From NCBI GenBank assembly GCA_937894165.1, contig CALCSX010000163.1, forward strand, positions 1-10,147: a stretch of DNA of 10,147 nt, written 5' to 3'. Below are positions 1 to 5,928 of this stretch, piece after piece; the first letter of the stretch is position 1; each line of letters begins with the position of its first letter. Source of the DNA: an uncultured Saprospiraceae bacterium (GTDB taxonomy: Bacteria; Bacteroidota; Bacteroidia; Chitinophagales; Saprospiraceae). The notes under the pieces were generated by a model. The model had not been told where the DNA came from. It made no database searches and saw only the letters and a program-made list of their open reading frames with translations. Position numbers and translations under genes: made by a program.

Positions 1-55
1 TTTTAGGATTCAATCCATATATATTTATAAACGAGCGATATTCCGGTGGCTGAGC

Positions 56-91
56 CGGTCCCTGAGACGGTCCCTGAGACGGTCCCTGAGC
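56..91 (+). repeat. Three tandem 12-bp units cggtccctgaga
   Basis: The 12-mer cggtccctgaga occurs at 56-67 and 68-79, and an 11/12 copy ending in c at 80-91. The third copy runs into cggagtcgaagg, which together make the ggtccctgagcg...gtcgaagg module seen again, diverged (19 of 22 positions), at 9975-9996. The array therefore looks like local amplification of the 5' half of a dispersed repeat. Confidence 0.85.
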
Positions 92-92
92 G

Positions 93-123
93 GAGTCGAA
101 GGGTGAGTCGAAGGGGAGTCGAA
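93..123 (+). repeat. Three gagtcgaa repeats at 11-12 bp spacing
   Basis: The octamer gagtcgaa occurs at 93-100, 105-112 and 116-123, separated by gggt and ggg. It directly follows the 12-bp tandem array and is the 3' half of the same dispersed element; gagtcgaa also occurs in the copy near 9998-10005. Confidence 0.8.
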
Positions 124-148
124 GCCAAGGAATAGAGTGGGTTAAAGA

Positions 149-179
149 TTTTAATTCTACAGCCGGCGTTTCGACTCTC
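149..179 (-). repeat. Dispersed repeat, copy B (inverted partner at 9996-10026)
   Basis: Positions 154-179 are an exact reverse complement of 9996-10021 (26 nt), and the match extends to 31 nt with one mismatch (149-179 against 9996-10026). The core is agccggcgtttcgactc. Shorter or diverged copies in the same orientation lie at 221-240 and 598-614, which makes this a dispersed family and not just a pair of element ends. Confidence 0.85.
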
Positions 180-220
180 AACGTCCTCATTAATTTATAT
201 GATAAGCATTTGTGATCCTT

Positions 221-240
221 CAGCCGATGGTTCGACTCTG
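221..240 (-). repeat. Dispersed repeat, diverged copy C
   Basis: cagccgatggttcgactctg matches copy B (cagccggcgtttcgactctc) at most positions and is in the same orientation. The GCCGGC core is changed to GCCGAT. Confidence 0.65.
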
Positions 241-342
241 AATGTTCTTATTTTTCAGGTTATGAAATTTTGTTTTCGTTCCACCTAAATGCTTTTTTAA
301 CCACCAAGGAAAAAGCGAGACATAGGTTCGTTTCACTCACCA

Positions 343-385
343 CGATCTTTAACGCAAAGCGCGCGAAGGGAGGGCGCAAAGATCG
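343..385. repeat. Inverted repeat cgatcttt / aaagatcg with GC-rich interior
   Basis: cgatcttt (343-350) and aaagatcg (378-385) are perfect 8-bp arms around 27 nt containing cgcaaagcgcgcgaaggg and ggcgcaaag. Related cgccctttgcgg and gcgctcttt words occur in the opposite orientation at about 484-512. This resembles the cgcaaag-type intergenic repeats common in Bacteroidota genomes (recollection, not a search). Confidence 0.55.
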
Positions 386-528
386 CTGAGAGTATATTAT
401 TTACTACGTAAATGAAGTTAAGCAGTTTTAATATGAAAAGCGTTTTCTTTATTCTTGGTTTATATAAAATTGAAATATTCTTCGCGCCCTTTGCGGTTCA
501 TTGCGCTCTTTCGTCCAAAAAAAGATGC

Positions 529-542
529 CGGAGGTATCTCCG
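529..542. repeat. Compact hairpin cggag-gtat-ctccg
   Basis: A perfect 5-bp GC-rich stem (529-533 with 538-542) closes a 4-nt loop (gtat). It sits just before a second hairpin at 558-572 in the gene-free left region. No T tract follows, so it is not an obvious terminator. Confidence 0.5.
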
Positions 543-545
543 AAT

Positions 546-572
546 CGCTCATGAAACACGCTCAATGAGCGT
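546..572. repeat. Overlapping alternative hairpins around cgctcaatgagcg
   Basis: acgctc (558-563) pairs with gagcgt (567-572) over a 3-nt loop. The sequence cgctcat (546-552) can instead pair with atgagcg (565-571), so two mutually exclusive stems share the right arm. A T/A-rich stretch follows. It could be a weak terminator for an unseen upstream transcript on the plus strand, or only repeat structure. Confidence 0.4.
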
Positions 573-597
573 TTATATAAAAAGATAAAGTTTCTCC

Positions 598-614
598 AGC
601 CGGCGTTTCGACTC
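598..614 (-). repeat. Dispersed repeat, copy D (17-nt core)
   Basis: agccggcgtttcgactc is identical to the core of copy B at 161-177 and to the reverse complement of the right-end copy. The match stops at 614, where ggtgacctcggtacc follows. Confidence 0.75.
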
Positions 615-653
615 GGTGACCTCGGTACCTAATATGACAAAACCCATTAACAC

Positions 654-680
654 AAAAAAAGCCCGACCTGAATCGAGCTT
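654..680 (-). terminator. Intrinsic terminator of tRNA-Cys
   Basis: Read on the minus strand, aagctcga (680-673) and tcgggctt (666-659) form an 8-bp stem with one G-U pair around a 6-nt loop, followed by a T run (660-654). It begins about 7 nt after the tRNA 3' end, the expected place for a rho-independent terminator. Confidence 0.85.
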
Positions 681-686
681 TGAGAG

Positions 687-757
687 AGGTTGCGGACGGA
701 TTCGAACCGCCGTACAAGGTTTTGCAGACCTTTGCCTAGCCACTCGGCCACGCAACC
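687..757 (-). tRNA. tRNA-Cys (anticodon GCA)
   Basis: On the minus strand the full cloverleaf can be drawn. The acceptor stem GGTTGCG (757-751) pairs with CGCAACC (694-688); the discriminator base at 687 is U, as expected for tRNA-Cys. The anticodon stem AAGGT/ACCTT encloses the loop CTGCAAA, giving anticodon GCA (725-723). The T arm GGCGG-TTCGAAT-CCGTC has the conserved TTCGA and one G-U pair. Length is 71 nt. CCA is not encoded (CTC follows), so it is added after transcription. The gene stands alone, with a TATATTTG element 15 nt upstream and a terminator just downstream. Confidence 0.97.
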
Positions 758-772
758 CTATAAATTGGAATG

Positions 773-780
773 CAAATATA
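773..780 (-). promoter_or_regulatory. Bacteroidota -7 element TATATTTG for tRNA-Cys
   Basis: The minus strand reads TATATTTG, an exact match to the Bacteroidota -7 consensus TAnnTTTG, ending 15 nt before the tRNA 5' end. No clear TTTG/TTG -33 element is seen at 19-20 nt spacing. Confidence 0.65.
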
Positions 781-833
781 AAATAATTCTTTTGAATTAA
801 AAGTTTCTTCGCAAAAAGAGTTCCAATAAATCA

Positions 834-2510
834 CTAAGACATTTCAGCCATCACAGGTTCATAAACGTAGCTGTAAAGCTTCTCATAATATTCTGCTGCC
901 ATTCTATTGCTACAGAAGTCAGGAGTAACATCTAAAATCGATTGCTTGACCACCTTCCACCAACCCGCAGGATTATCATAATACATTGGAATAATCTTGT
1001 TCTCCAAAGTATCCATCAAGTTCTTCAAATCAAATTGATCCTGCGCTTCAGTACTCATGTTTTCGTAATCTGCGGGTGGCACCACAAATCCATTCACTCC
1101 TTCCTTCACAAATTCAGGAATCCAACCGTCCCACGTAGACAAGTTCACACAGCCATTCATTGCTGCCGTCATGCCACTCGTGCCGCTAGCCTCTCTCGGA
1201 ATCCTAGGATTGTTCAACCAAAGATCCGATCCTGTCTTCACCTTGCGGGAAAGCTCCAGTTCATAGCCCGTCAGCACAGTAGCATTCGGATATTTCTTGC
1301 AAAGTTGCACGAGAAAATTAAAAGTACCCACCGCTCCGTAATCCTTAGGGTAGGGTTTTCCGGCCCAAATAATCTGAACCGGTCGGGTCGTATTCGACAA
1401 CATAGCTTCGAATCTCTCTATATCCTTTGTGATTAGATCCGCTCTTTTATATTCAGCAAATCTCCTTGCCCATACAATTGTAAACACTTCCGGGTCAAAA
1501 ATCTTACCTGTCTGATCAGCCACAAACTGAAATAATTCCTTCTTCAGTTCTTTCTTCCTCTCCACCAAGCCTTTCACTGTTTTCTTCTTCACTTCCTCTT
1601 CGATTTGAGGATCTTGCCAGTATTTCTGGTTCTGTGAGTTGGTAATGCTGGTGATCGGACAAATATTGTCGTAGCTGCCCCACATTTCTCGCGCTACATC
1701 ACCATGAATGACAGAAACACCATTGGCTATTCTGCTCAATCTTAGCGCGGCAAGTGTATGGGTGAAGATATCTCCACCGAAATTTAATATTTCTCGAACT
1801 TCGGCAGTCTCCAAACCTCCAAAAAAGCTCATTTTCTCCAATAAACTTACCGAATGCTTTTCATTACCTGCATCGACTGGCGTGTGGGTAGTGAAAACGA
1901 ATTTCTCACGCACCCTATCCAAATTTCTCGTTCTTTCATACACTTCTAGAGCACCCGATACCGCATGTGCCTCATTCATGTGATAAGTGTCGACCTCGAA
2001 GCCCAAAGCTTCAATCAGTTTGACCCCGCCCCGACCTAGAAGTATGCATTGCGCTATTTTCGTCTCGACATTCGAGTCGTACAACATATTGGTGATGGTT
2101 CTCGAAAGCATATCATTCTCCGGGATATCCGTAGACAGGAAATACATAGGAGCGGTGTTAAAAATTTCCGGCTTTAAGTAGAAAGCCTTGGCTTTAACGA
2201 TATGGTTGCTGACCATCACATCAATGATAATTCCTGTATCTTCCAGAAAATTATATTGCTTTTCCTGCCAAAGTACATCCATAGAATTATCAGATTTACG
2301 CACCTGGTCGTAATAGCCGTATTTCCATAAAATACCTATACCAATTAGATTTTGCTTAAGTTCATAAGCAGATTTCATATGAGATCCGGCCAAAAAGCCA
2401 AGGCCGCCGGAATAGATTTTCAGGGTTTGATCTAGAGCAAATTCCATAGAGAAATAAGCTACGCTCTTCCCGTATTTTGGATCCGTTTTAAAAGGAACTA
2501 TTGAAGTCAT
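834..2510 (-). CDS. glgP: Alpha-glucan (glycogen) phosphorylase, GT35 short form, PLP lysine replaced by Thr
   Basis: Family GT35 releases glucose-1-phosphate from glycogen or maltodextrin ends using phosphate and pyridoxal phosphate (PLP), in the cytoplasm. At 558 aa this is the short form, without the N-terminal regulatory region of animal-type phosphorylases. Visible marks: VAYFSMEFALDQ (17-28), YSGGLGFLAG (33-42), YHMNEAHAV (176-184), THTPVDAG (208-215), WARRFAEYKR (347-356, phosphate-site Arg/Lys present), WAGKPYPKD (382-390) and LWLNNPRIPREASGTSGM (430-447). Oddity: the residue after EASGTSGM, where other phosphorylases carry the PLP Schiff-base lysine (EASGTxxMK), is Thr448 (codon ACG). 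A second change is LAGSH for the commoner LAGDH. The gene stands alone; the ATG at 2510 is preceded by AT-rich DNA without a Shine-Dalgarno and by a TATATTTG about 114 nt upstream. Family assignment is firm; catalytic competence is uncertain. Confidence 0.93.
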   Translation of the reverse strand: MTSIVPFKTDPKYGKSVAYFSMEFALDQTLKIYSGGLGFLAGSHMKSAYELKQNLIGIGILWKYGYYDQVRKSDNSMDVLWQEKQYNFLEDTGIIIDVMVSNHIVKAKAFYLKPEIFNTAPMYFLSTDIPENDMLSRTITNMLYDSNVETKIAQCILLGRGGVKLIEALGFEVDTYHMNEAHAVSGALEVYERTRNLDRVREKFVFTTHTPVDAGNEKHSVSLLEKMSFFGGLETAEVREILNFGGDIFTHTLAALRLSRIANGVSVIHGDVAREMWGSYDNICPITSITNSQNQKYWQDPQIEEEVKKKTVKGLVERKKELKKELFQFVADQTGKIFDPEVFTIVWARRFAEYKRADLITKDIERFEAMLSNTTRPVQIIWAGKPYPKDYGAVGTFNFLVQLCKKYPNATVLTGYELELSRKVKTGSDLWLNNPRIPREASGTSGMTAAMNGCVNLSTWDGWIPEFVKEGVNGFVVPPADYENMSTEAQDQFDLKNLMDTLENKIIPMYYDNPAGWWKVVKQSILDVTPDFCSNRMAAEYYEKLYSYVYEPVMAEMS

Positions 2511-2623
2511 ATATTATAATTTGTCTGTAGTTATGTAAAAATAATTATCACAAAAATGAGGGGGCCAGTCTAAAAATGCCTGCTCGAATCCACACACATG
2601 CGAAAATTAAAAAATCAAAAGCA

Positions 2624-2631
2624 CAAATATA
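2624..2631 (-). promoter_or_regulatory. Candidate -7 element TATATTTG for glgP
   Basis: An exact TATATTTG lies on the minus strand and implies a 5' leader of about 105 nt before the glgP ATG. No -33 TTTG is seen at the usual spacing; the nearest TTTG is 33 nt away. The match is therefore suggestive only. Confidence 0.45.
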
Positions 2632-2788
2632 CGGTCATTTTGCGACATGATATGTTAAAAATTGCAAATAGTGTGGTTTTGGGGGGTTTAGGGTGGGGAA
2701 TGATGGAGAATTTAGGAAGGGAGGCTTAGATTGGGTTAATTTTAATTATTTTTTGAAGTATAATTTGAAATGATTTCTTTAGAGGATT

Positions 2789-2980
2789 CTAATTCTCCGC
2801 AAATACTGAATTTAAAGCACATTCGAAATCTTCATGACTTAAAAAGTCTTCATCGCCCTTATTGATATCTACCAATTCATTGATCAAATATTTTTGATTG
2901 TCCAGAAATTTTTGATCTTTCTTAATTAAAATTAATTCCTCAGAAGAAAAAGCGTTTAATGATTGAAGAACCTTTTCCAC
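2789..2980 (-). CDS. Small acidic hypothetical protein (GTG start or start lost)
   Basis: I do not recognise this 63-aa frame. It is acidic and looks alpha-helical, starting MEKVLQSLNAFSSEELILIK and ending in FLSHEDFECALNSVFAEN. The general layout (helical N-terminus, then an acidic tail with a shed/sheE-like step) recalls small antitoxin-like proteins, but no family motif is certain. There is no ATG: the first usable start is GTG (2980-2978), and the frame stays open for 16 more codons upstream to a TAA at 3031-3029 with no ATG or TTG. A different-frame ATG 5 nt upstream of the GTG (ATGCGG) stops after nine codons. It may be a real GTG-start gene or the tail of a decayed one. It lies between glgP and the signalling operon, same strand, about 165 nt from the latter. 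Confidence 0.4.
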   Translation of the reverse strand: MEKVLQSLNAFSSEELILIKKDQKFLDNQKYLINELVDINKGDEDFLSHEDFECALNSVFAEN

Positions 2981-3072
2981 CGCATTTTCTTTAAATATTT
3001 TCTTTAGAACAAGGGATATTAAATAAAATTAGTTTATAATTTCCACCAACATATCCTTTTTCTTTAATAGCC

Positions 3073-3138
3073 TAAATAAAAAATAAGGAGTTCAAGTTTC
3101 CTAGATCTTGGAATTCTCCAATCTATAAAGTTTTGAAC
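3073..3138 (-). terminator. Possible terminator after the kinase/regulator operon
   Basis: Just past the response-regulator stop, the minus strand has GTTCAA (3138-3133) facing TTGAAC (3095-3090), enclosing a bulged inner stem (TTGGA/TCCAA and TAGA/TCTA within 3102-3125), then TCC and a T-rich tail (3086-3073). The stem is long and interrupted and so is not a classic compact terminator. Confidence 0.4.
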
Positions 3139-3146
3139 GTATTTTA

Positions 3147-3593
3147 TTAGTCTTCTTCAGATAAAATAGACAACTGCAACCAAAAGCCTTCAATTTTCCG
3201 TATTGCAATCATAAATTCTTCCATATCCAATGGTTTATTAAGGTAGTCGTTGCAATAATTTTTATTAGCACTTTCAATGTCTTTCTGATTTGAAGATGTG
3301 GTGAGCATAATTACAGGGATTTCTTTCAGACTTTCGTCCTTTTTAATCTCTTCTAAAACTTCAAGTCCATTATAAATAGGAATATTGATGTCCATTAAAA
3401 TCAAATCAGGTCTTTCAGCAGTCGAAAAATCACCTTTTCTGTGTAAAAAATCCAATGCTTCCTGGCCATTTTTAGCAACACTAAGCTGGGTATTTAATTT
3501 GCTCTCTTCAAATGCTTCGAGCGTGAGTAAAACATCTCCTTTGTTATCTTCCACAAGCAGAATATGTGCTAATTTTAAATTTTCTGAACTCAT
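3147..3593 (-). CDS. Single-domain response regulator, CheY/Rcp1-like
   Basis: A stand-alone receiver domain of 148 aa with no output domain. Key residues are present: acidic pair E15-D16 in LLVEDN, phospho-acceptor D68 in LILMDINIP, T98 in MLTTSS, and K120 in YLNKP. The ten or so extra residues between HRKGDF and ERPDLIL are typical of Rcp1-type regulators that partner phytochrome-like kinases. I place the start at the ATG at 3593, which lies 2 nt beyond the kinase stop; a TTG two codons earlier (3599) would overlap that stop and is less likely. The tight coupling indicates that the upstream kinase is its phosphodonor. Lacking an output domain, it presumably acts by protein-protein contact or as a phosphorelay intermediate (inference). 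Confidence 0.93.
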   Translation of the reverse strand: MSSENLKLAHILLVEDNKGDVLLTLEAFEESKLNTQLSVAKNGQEALDFLHRKGDFSTAERPDLILMDINIPIYNGLEVLEEIKKDESLKEIPVIMLTTSSNQKDIESANKNYCNDYLNKPLDMEEFMIAIRKIEGFWLQLSILSEED

Positions 3594-3595
3594 AT

Positions 3596-4945
3596 TCAAT
3601 TATTATTTGCTTTTGCAATTGTAAAATAAAAATTTGATCCTTCTCCCACAGTAGATTCCAACCAAATTTTTCCTCCCAGGAACTCCACACTCCGTTTGAC
3701 AATGGATAAGCCAATACCTGTCCCATCCTGCTGATTACTGTTGTGAAGCCTTTGGAAAATGATAAAAATTTTGTCGTGGAATTTTCCATCAATCCCAATT
3801 CCATTGTCTTTAACAGAGAACTCCCAATCTTTCTCTTTTTCTGTAGCTTGAATTTCAATACATGTGGGCTCATTTTCTTTAGAGTACCTAAGGGCATTGT
3901 CCAGTAAACAGTGAACTACCTGAGTTATTGGCGCCAAACAGGTTTGTAAAATCGGTAGCTTATCGAAGGTAATAGTCGCATTCTTTTCATCAATCAGGCT
4001 TCTTCTCAACTGTGTGTAATCAGTTACGATTTGATTTAGGTTTACTTCTTCGAGCTGATCGGAGGGCTTATTGGCTCTAGAGAAAAGCAGCAAGTCCAAT
4101 ATGATCTGTTTCATTCGCTTGGCTCCATCAGTAGCAAAATGAATATATTGATGGGCCCTCTCATCCAATTGATCCCCATATTTTCGTTTCAAATTATCCA
4201 TAAAACTGCTAATCATTCGGAGAGGTTCCTGCAAGTCATGTGAAGCAACATAGGCAAATTGCTCCAATTCTAAGTTTTTAGATTTCACTTCTTCCATGGA
4301 CTTCGTAAGCTCTAAATTTGTTTTACGAATAGATTCAAGTAGGGACATTTTTTCGTTTAAAATTCCTTCAAGTTTTGAAAAAAAGAAGGGAATAATTAAT
4401 GAAAAAACCGCTGACATAAACAGCACATTGGAAGAATTCGCGATCCATTCCATTAAATTGTTATTATGTATTGTCTCTATAATAATATAATTAAAATGGA
4501 ATAATAAGCCATAAACAACACAGAATATCAGGGTTAAAGTGAAGGGAGCAAAAGTTTTTTTGCCGGGAAATAAAAGTAAGCTAAAAATTGTTCCGGAGAG
4601 CAGATACGCCAAGCCAGGACCGGAATTGCCTAATTCTGTTAAGAGAACAAAAGCTGTTGAAAAAAGCAATAAAATCAATAGTAATTTTCGAACTTTGACC
4701 GTTAAACGCGGAGCATAGCCAACGAAAATCAGCATAAAAAAACAAAAAACATCAAACCATAGTATAAAATAAGATTCGGTCTGAAGGCATATAACTATTG
4801 CCGGAATTATTGCTAACAAACTGAGTGGTGCCAAAAGAAAGACACTTTTCGCAAAAACCACATCACTCCAATATGCCAATGTGGTGATATTCCCGTCTTT
4901 GGAGATACAATTATTCTCTACAATACTTTTTAATTTTTTGAACAT
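3596..4945 (-). CDS. Membrane sensor histidine kinase (six predicted TM helices, HisKA + HATPase_c)
   Basis: A 449-aa sensor kinase. The first 190 residues form about six hydrophobic segments (roughly 33-52, 57-75, 88-103, 112-125, 132-152, 172-190) with short loops and no recognisable extracellular sensor, so the signal is probably sensed within the membrane or by another protein. A coiled-coil linker (about 195-230) leads to HisKA, with phospho-acceptor H236 in YVASHDLQEPLR, the form typical of phytochrome-like kinases. The HATPase_c domain has the N box (LLDNALRYS, 347-355), G1 (DNGIGID, 380-386), F box (IFIIFQRLH) and G2 (GTGIGLSIVK, 408-417). No PAS, GAF or HAMP domain is visible. It is first in an operon with the response regulator, 2 nt apart. 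A TACTTTTG -7 element lies 43 nt upstream of its ATG. Ligand unknown. Confidence 0.93.
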   Translation of the reverse strand: MFKKLKSIVENNCISKDGNITTLAYWSDVVFAKSVFLLAPLSLLAIIPAIVICLQTESYFILWFDVFCFFMLIFVGYAPRLTVKVRKLLLILLLFSTAFVLLTELGNSGPGLAYLLSGTIFSLLLFPGKKTFAPFTLTLIFCVVYGLLFHFNYIIIETIHNNNLMEWIANSSNVLFMSAVFSLIIPFFFSKLEGILNEKMSLLESIRKTNLELTKSMEEVKSKNLELEQFAYVASHDLQEPLRMISSFMDNLKRKYGDQLDERAHQYIHFATDGAKRMKQIILDLLLFSRANKPSDQLEEVNLNQIVTDYTQLRRSLIDEKNATITFDKLPILQTCLAPITQVVHCLLDNALRYSKENEPTCIEIQATEKEKDWEFSVKDNGIGIDGKFHDKIFIIFQRLHNSNQQDGTGIGLSIVKRSVEFLGGKIWLESTVGEGSNFYFTIAKANNN

Positions 4946-5241
4946 TATTTTAGCTTAAGTAATGTGACTTTACGGGTTATTTATCTGCAAAAGTAAAATA
5001 AATAATTAGAGCATCCTCTCTCGTTGAACACTAGTCACATTTTAACTGCTAAAAACCCAAAATTCCGATTGGGAATTGAGACTTCCGATCCAGCTCTTTC
5101 TCTTTAATAAAAATTTTGAATGGGGAGGGTACTATGAAATAAGTTCAATGTTTTGGGAATATAACTTGAAGCGGATTTAGATGAAATATTTTTCATTCTA
5201 TGACAATCTTGATTCGATGATTATTTCCTGAATATGAACTA
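4946..5241. other. Intergenic stretch between kinase and toxin genes
   Basis: About 300 nt without a credible gene. It contains the kinase promoter element (4988-4995) and a small hairpin, aattcc (5061-5066) with ggaatt (5072-5077) over a 5-nt loop, which lies downstream of the toxin gene but lacks a T tract. Nothing else recognised. Confidence 0.6.
4988..4995 (-). promoter_or_regulatory. Candidate -7 element TACTTTTG for the kinase operon
   Basis: The minus strand reads TACTTTTG, matching TAnnTTTG, 43 nt upstream of the kinase ATG and implying a leader of roughly 35 nt. No -33 TTTG at the right distance. Confidence 0.45.
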
Positions 5242-5658
5242 TTATTCCATCGATTCTATAAATTGCCTCGCAGTCATGACAGGCAAGCCGGAATTTTTAA
5301 AATCTTTTAAATTTCTTGTTATTATTATGTCCTGATTATTCTCTATTGCTGTGAAGAACTGAAGGGCGTCTTCAAAATCTGTGAAAGATTCATCGTTCAA
5401 GGCCAATCCTATTATTTTATCATCAAGCGGCAGTATCCTGGCGATTAACGTCAGTTTTCTTAAGATGGATTTCACCTTGGTTGAGTCCATCTGTCTCAAT
5501 AAAGTATAACCGGTGTTCGCTATGGAGAGAGAGGATAGAGACAATTCGATTATCTGATTATCTGCAAGAGAAAATAATTCAGCAGCTTCCCTGTGAAATG
5601 GCTCTCTATATGCTAATAAATCAATTAAAATGTTGGTATGGACAAACACTTTTTTCAT
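5242..5658 (-). CDS. PIN-domain (VapC-like) toxin, first catalytic Asp replaced by His
   Basis: PIN-domain toxins are Mg2+-dependent RNases held inactive by a co-expressed antitoxin. This 138-aa protein fits the PF13470-like branch: VFVHTNILIDLL (4-15), SIANTGYTLLR (45-55), FTDFEDALQF (92-101) and IITRNLKDF (112-120), with the end LPVMTARQFIE. The usual opening is VFxDTNxLxDxL; here the first metal-binding Asp is His7 (codon CAT, one base from GAT). The other acidic positions (D94, E96, D97, D119) remain. The ATG overlaps the antitoxin stop as ATGA (5658-5655), so the two are translationally coupled. With His at the metal site the RNase may be weak or dead, which would leave a decaying or repurposed toxin-antitoxin pair. 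Family call is strong; activity is uncertain. Confidence 0.88.
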   Translation of the reverse strand: MKKVFVHTNILIDLLAYREPFHREAAELFSLADNQIIELSLSSLSIANTGYTLLRQMDSTKVKSILRKLTLIARILPLDDKIIGLALNDESFTDFEDALQFFTAIENNQDIIITRNLKDFKNSGLPVMTARQFIESME

Positions 5659-5906
5659 TGATATTTTTCATTTAAAAAGTCTCTATAATCCCTTTTATAA
5701 TCATAATCAGGTGGCAAATTAATGACTCCACTCAAGCTTTCAACAAGCGGGGTTATTGATATCTTTTTGTCATCATTGTTTGGCTTAGTAATGCTATCCA
5801 AATAAGATTCTATCATTTTTGACAAACTGATATTATGTTTTTTAGCATATACTTTGGCTCTTTTGATGATAGTATCATTCAACCTTAATGTTAATTTCGT
5901 TTCCAT
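5655..5906 (-). CDS. Antitoxin of the PIN toxin, RHH/DUF6364-like
   Basis: An 83-aa protein whose first 39 residues have the ribbon-helix-helix pattern: a beta strand (TKLTLRLND) followed by two helices (TIIKRAKVYAKKHN and SLSKMIESYLDSI). This matches DUF6364-type antitoxins, which bind their own operator as dimers. The remaining acidic/polar tail (ITPLVESLSGVINLPPDYDYK) is the likely toxin-binding part; the PLxxSLxGVI step is typical of this family (recollection). The stop overlaps the toxin start by ATGA. It is first in the operon, about 16 nt after the probable transcription start, with a short leader and no Shine-Dalgarno. An AT-rich inverted repeat over the -7 element is a possible self-operator. 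Confidence 0.87.
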   Translation of the reverse strand: METKLTLRLNDTIIKRAKVYAKKHNISLSKMIESYLDSITKPNNDDKKISITPLVESLSGVINLPPDYDYKRDYRDFLNEKYQ

Positions 5907-5928
5907 AATTTTTAAACGATTGTACGTG

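Larger units (their letters stand above)
1..686. other. Gene-free, repeat-rich intergenic region
   Basis: No convincing coding frame is visible on either strand. The stretch holds tandem 12-mers (56-91), gagtcgaa-type repeats (93-123), three minus-oriented copies of a GCCGGC-centred repeat (about 149-179, 221-240, 598-614), a long-range inverted repeat (343-385), cgcaaag-type repeat material (about 350-385 and 480-515) and compact hairpins (529-542, 558-572). The repeats are clearly GC-richer than the AT-rich DNA between them. The last part (654-680) is the terminator of the tRNA gene. Confidence 0.75.

Noticed and set aside
56..123. CRISPR-like array
   Set aside because: Units are 8-12 bp with no or 3-4 bp spacers and there are no cas genes, so these are simple tandem repeats.
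573..755. 60-codon minus-strand frame
   Set aside because: It lies across the tRNA-Cys gene, its terminator and a repeat copy; the tRNA explains the sequence.
783..801. AT-rich hairpin after glgP (aattc/gaatt) as its terminator
   Set aside because: Only 5 A/T-dominated pairs; it is too weak and lies in the tRNA promoter region.
942..1436. 164-codon plus-strand frame, and shorter ones at 1708-1983 and 1987-2181
   Set aside because: They are antisense to the glgP frame, which has clear GT35 motifs throughout; their peptides look like reverse-frame shadows.
3544..3897. 117-codon minus-strand frame
   Set aside because: It overlaps the kinase HATPase domain and the start of the regulator in another frame and shows no motif.
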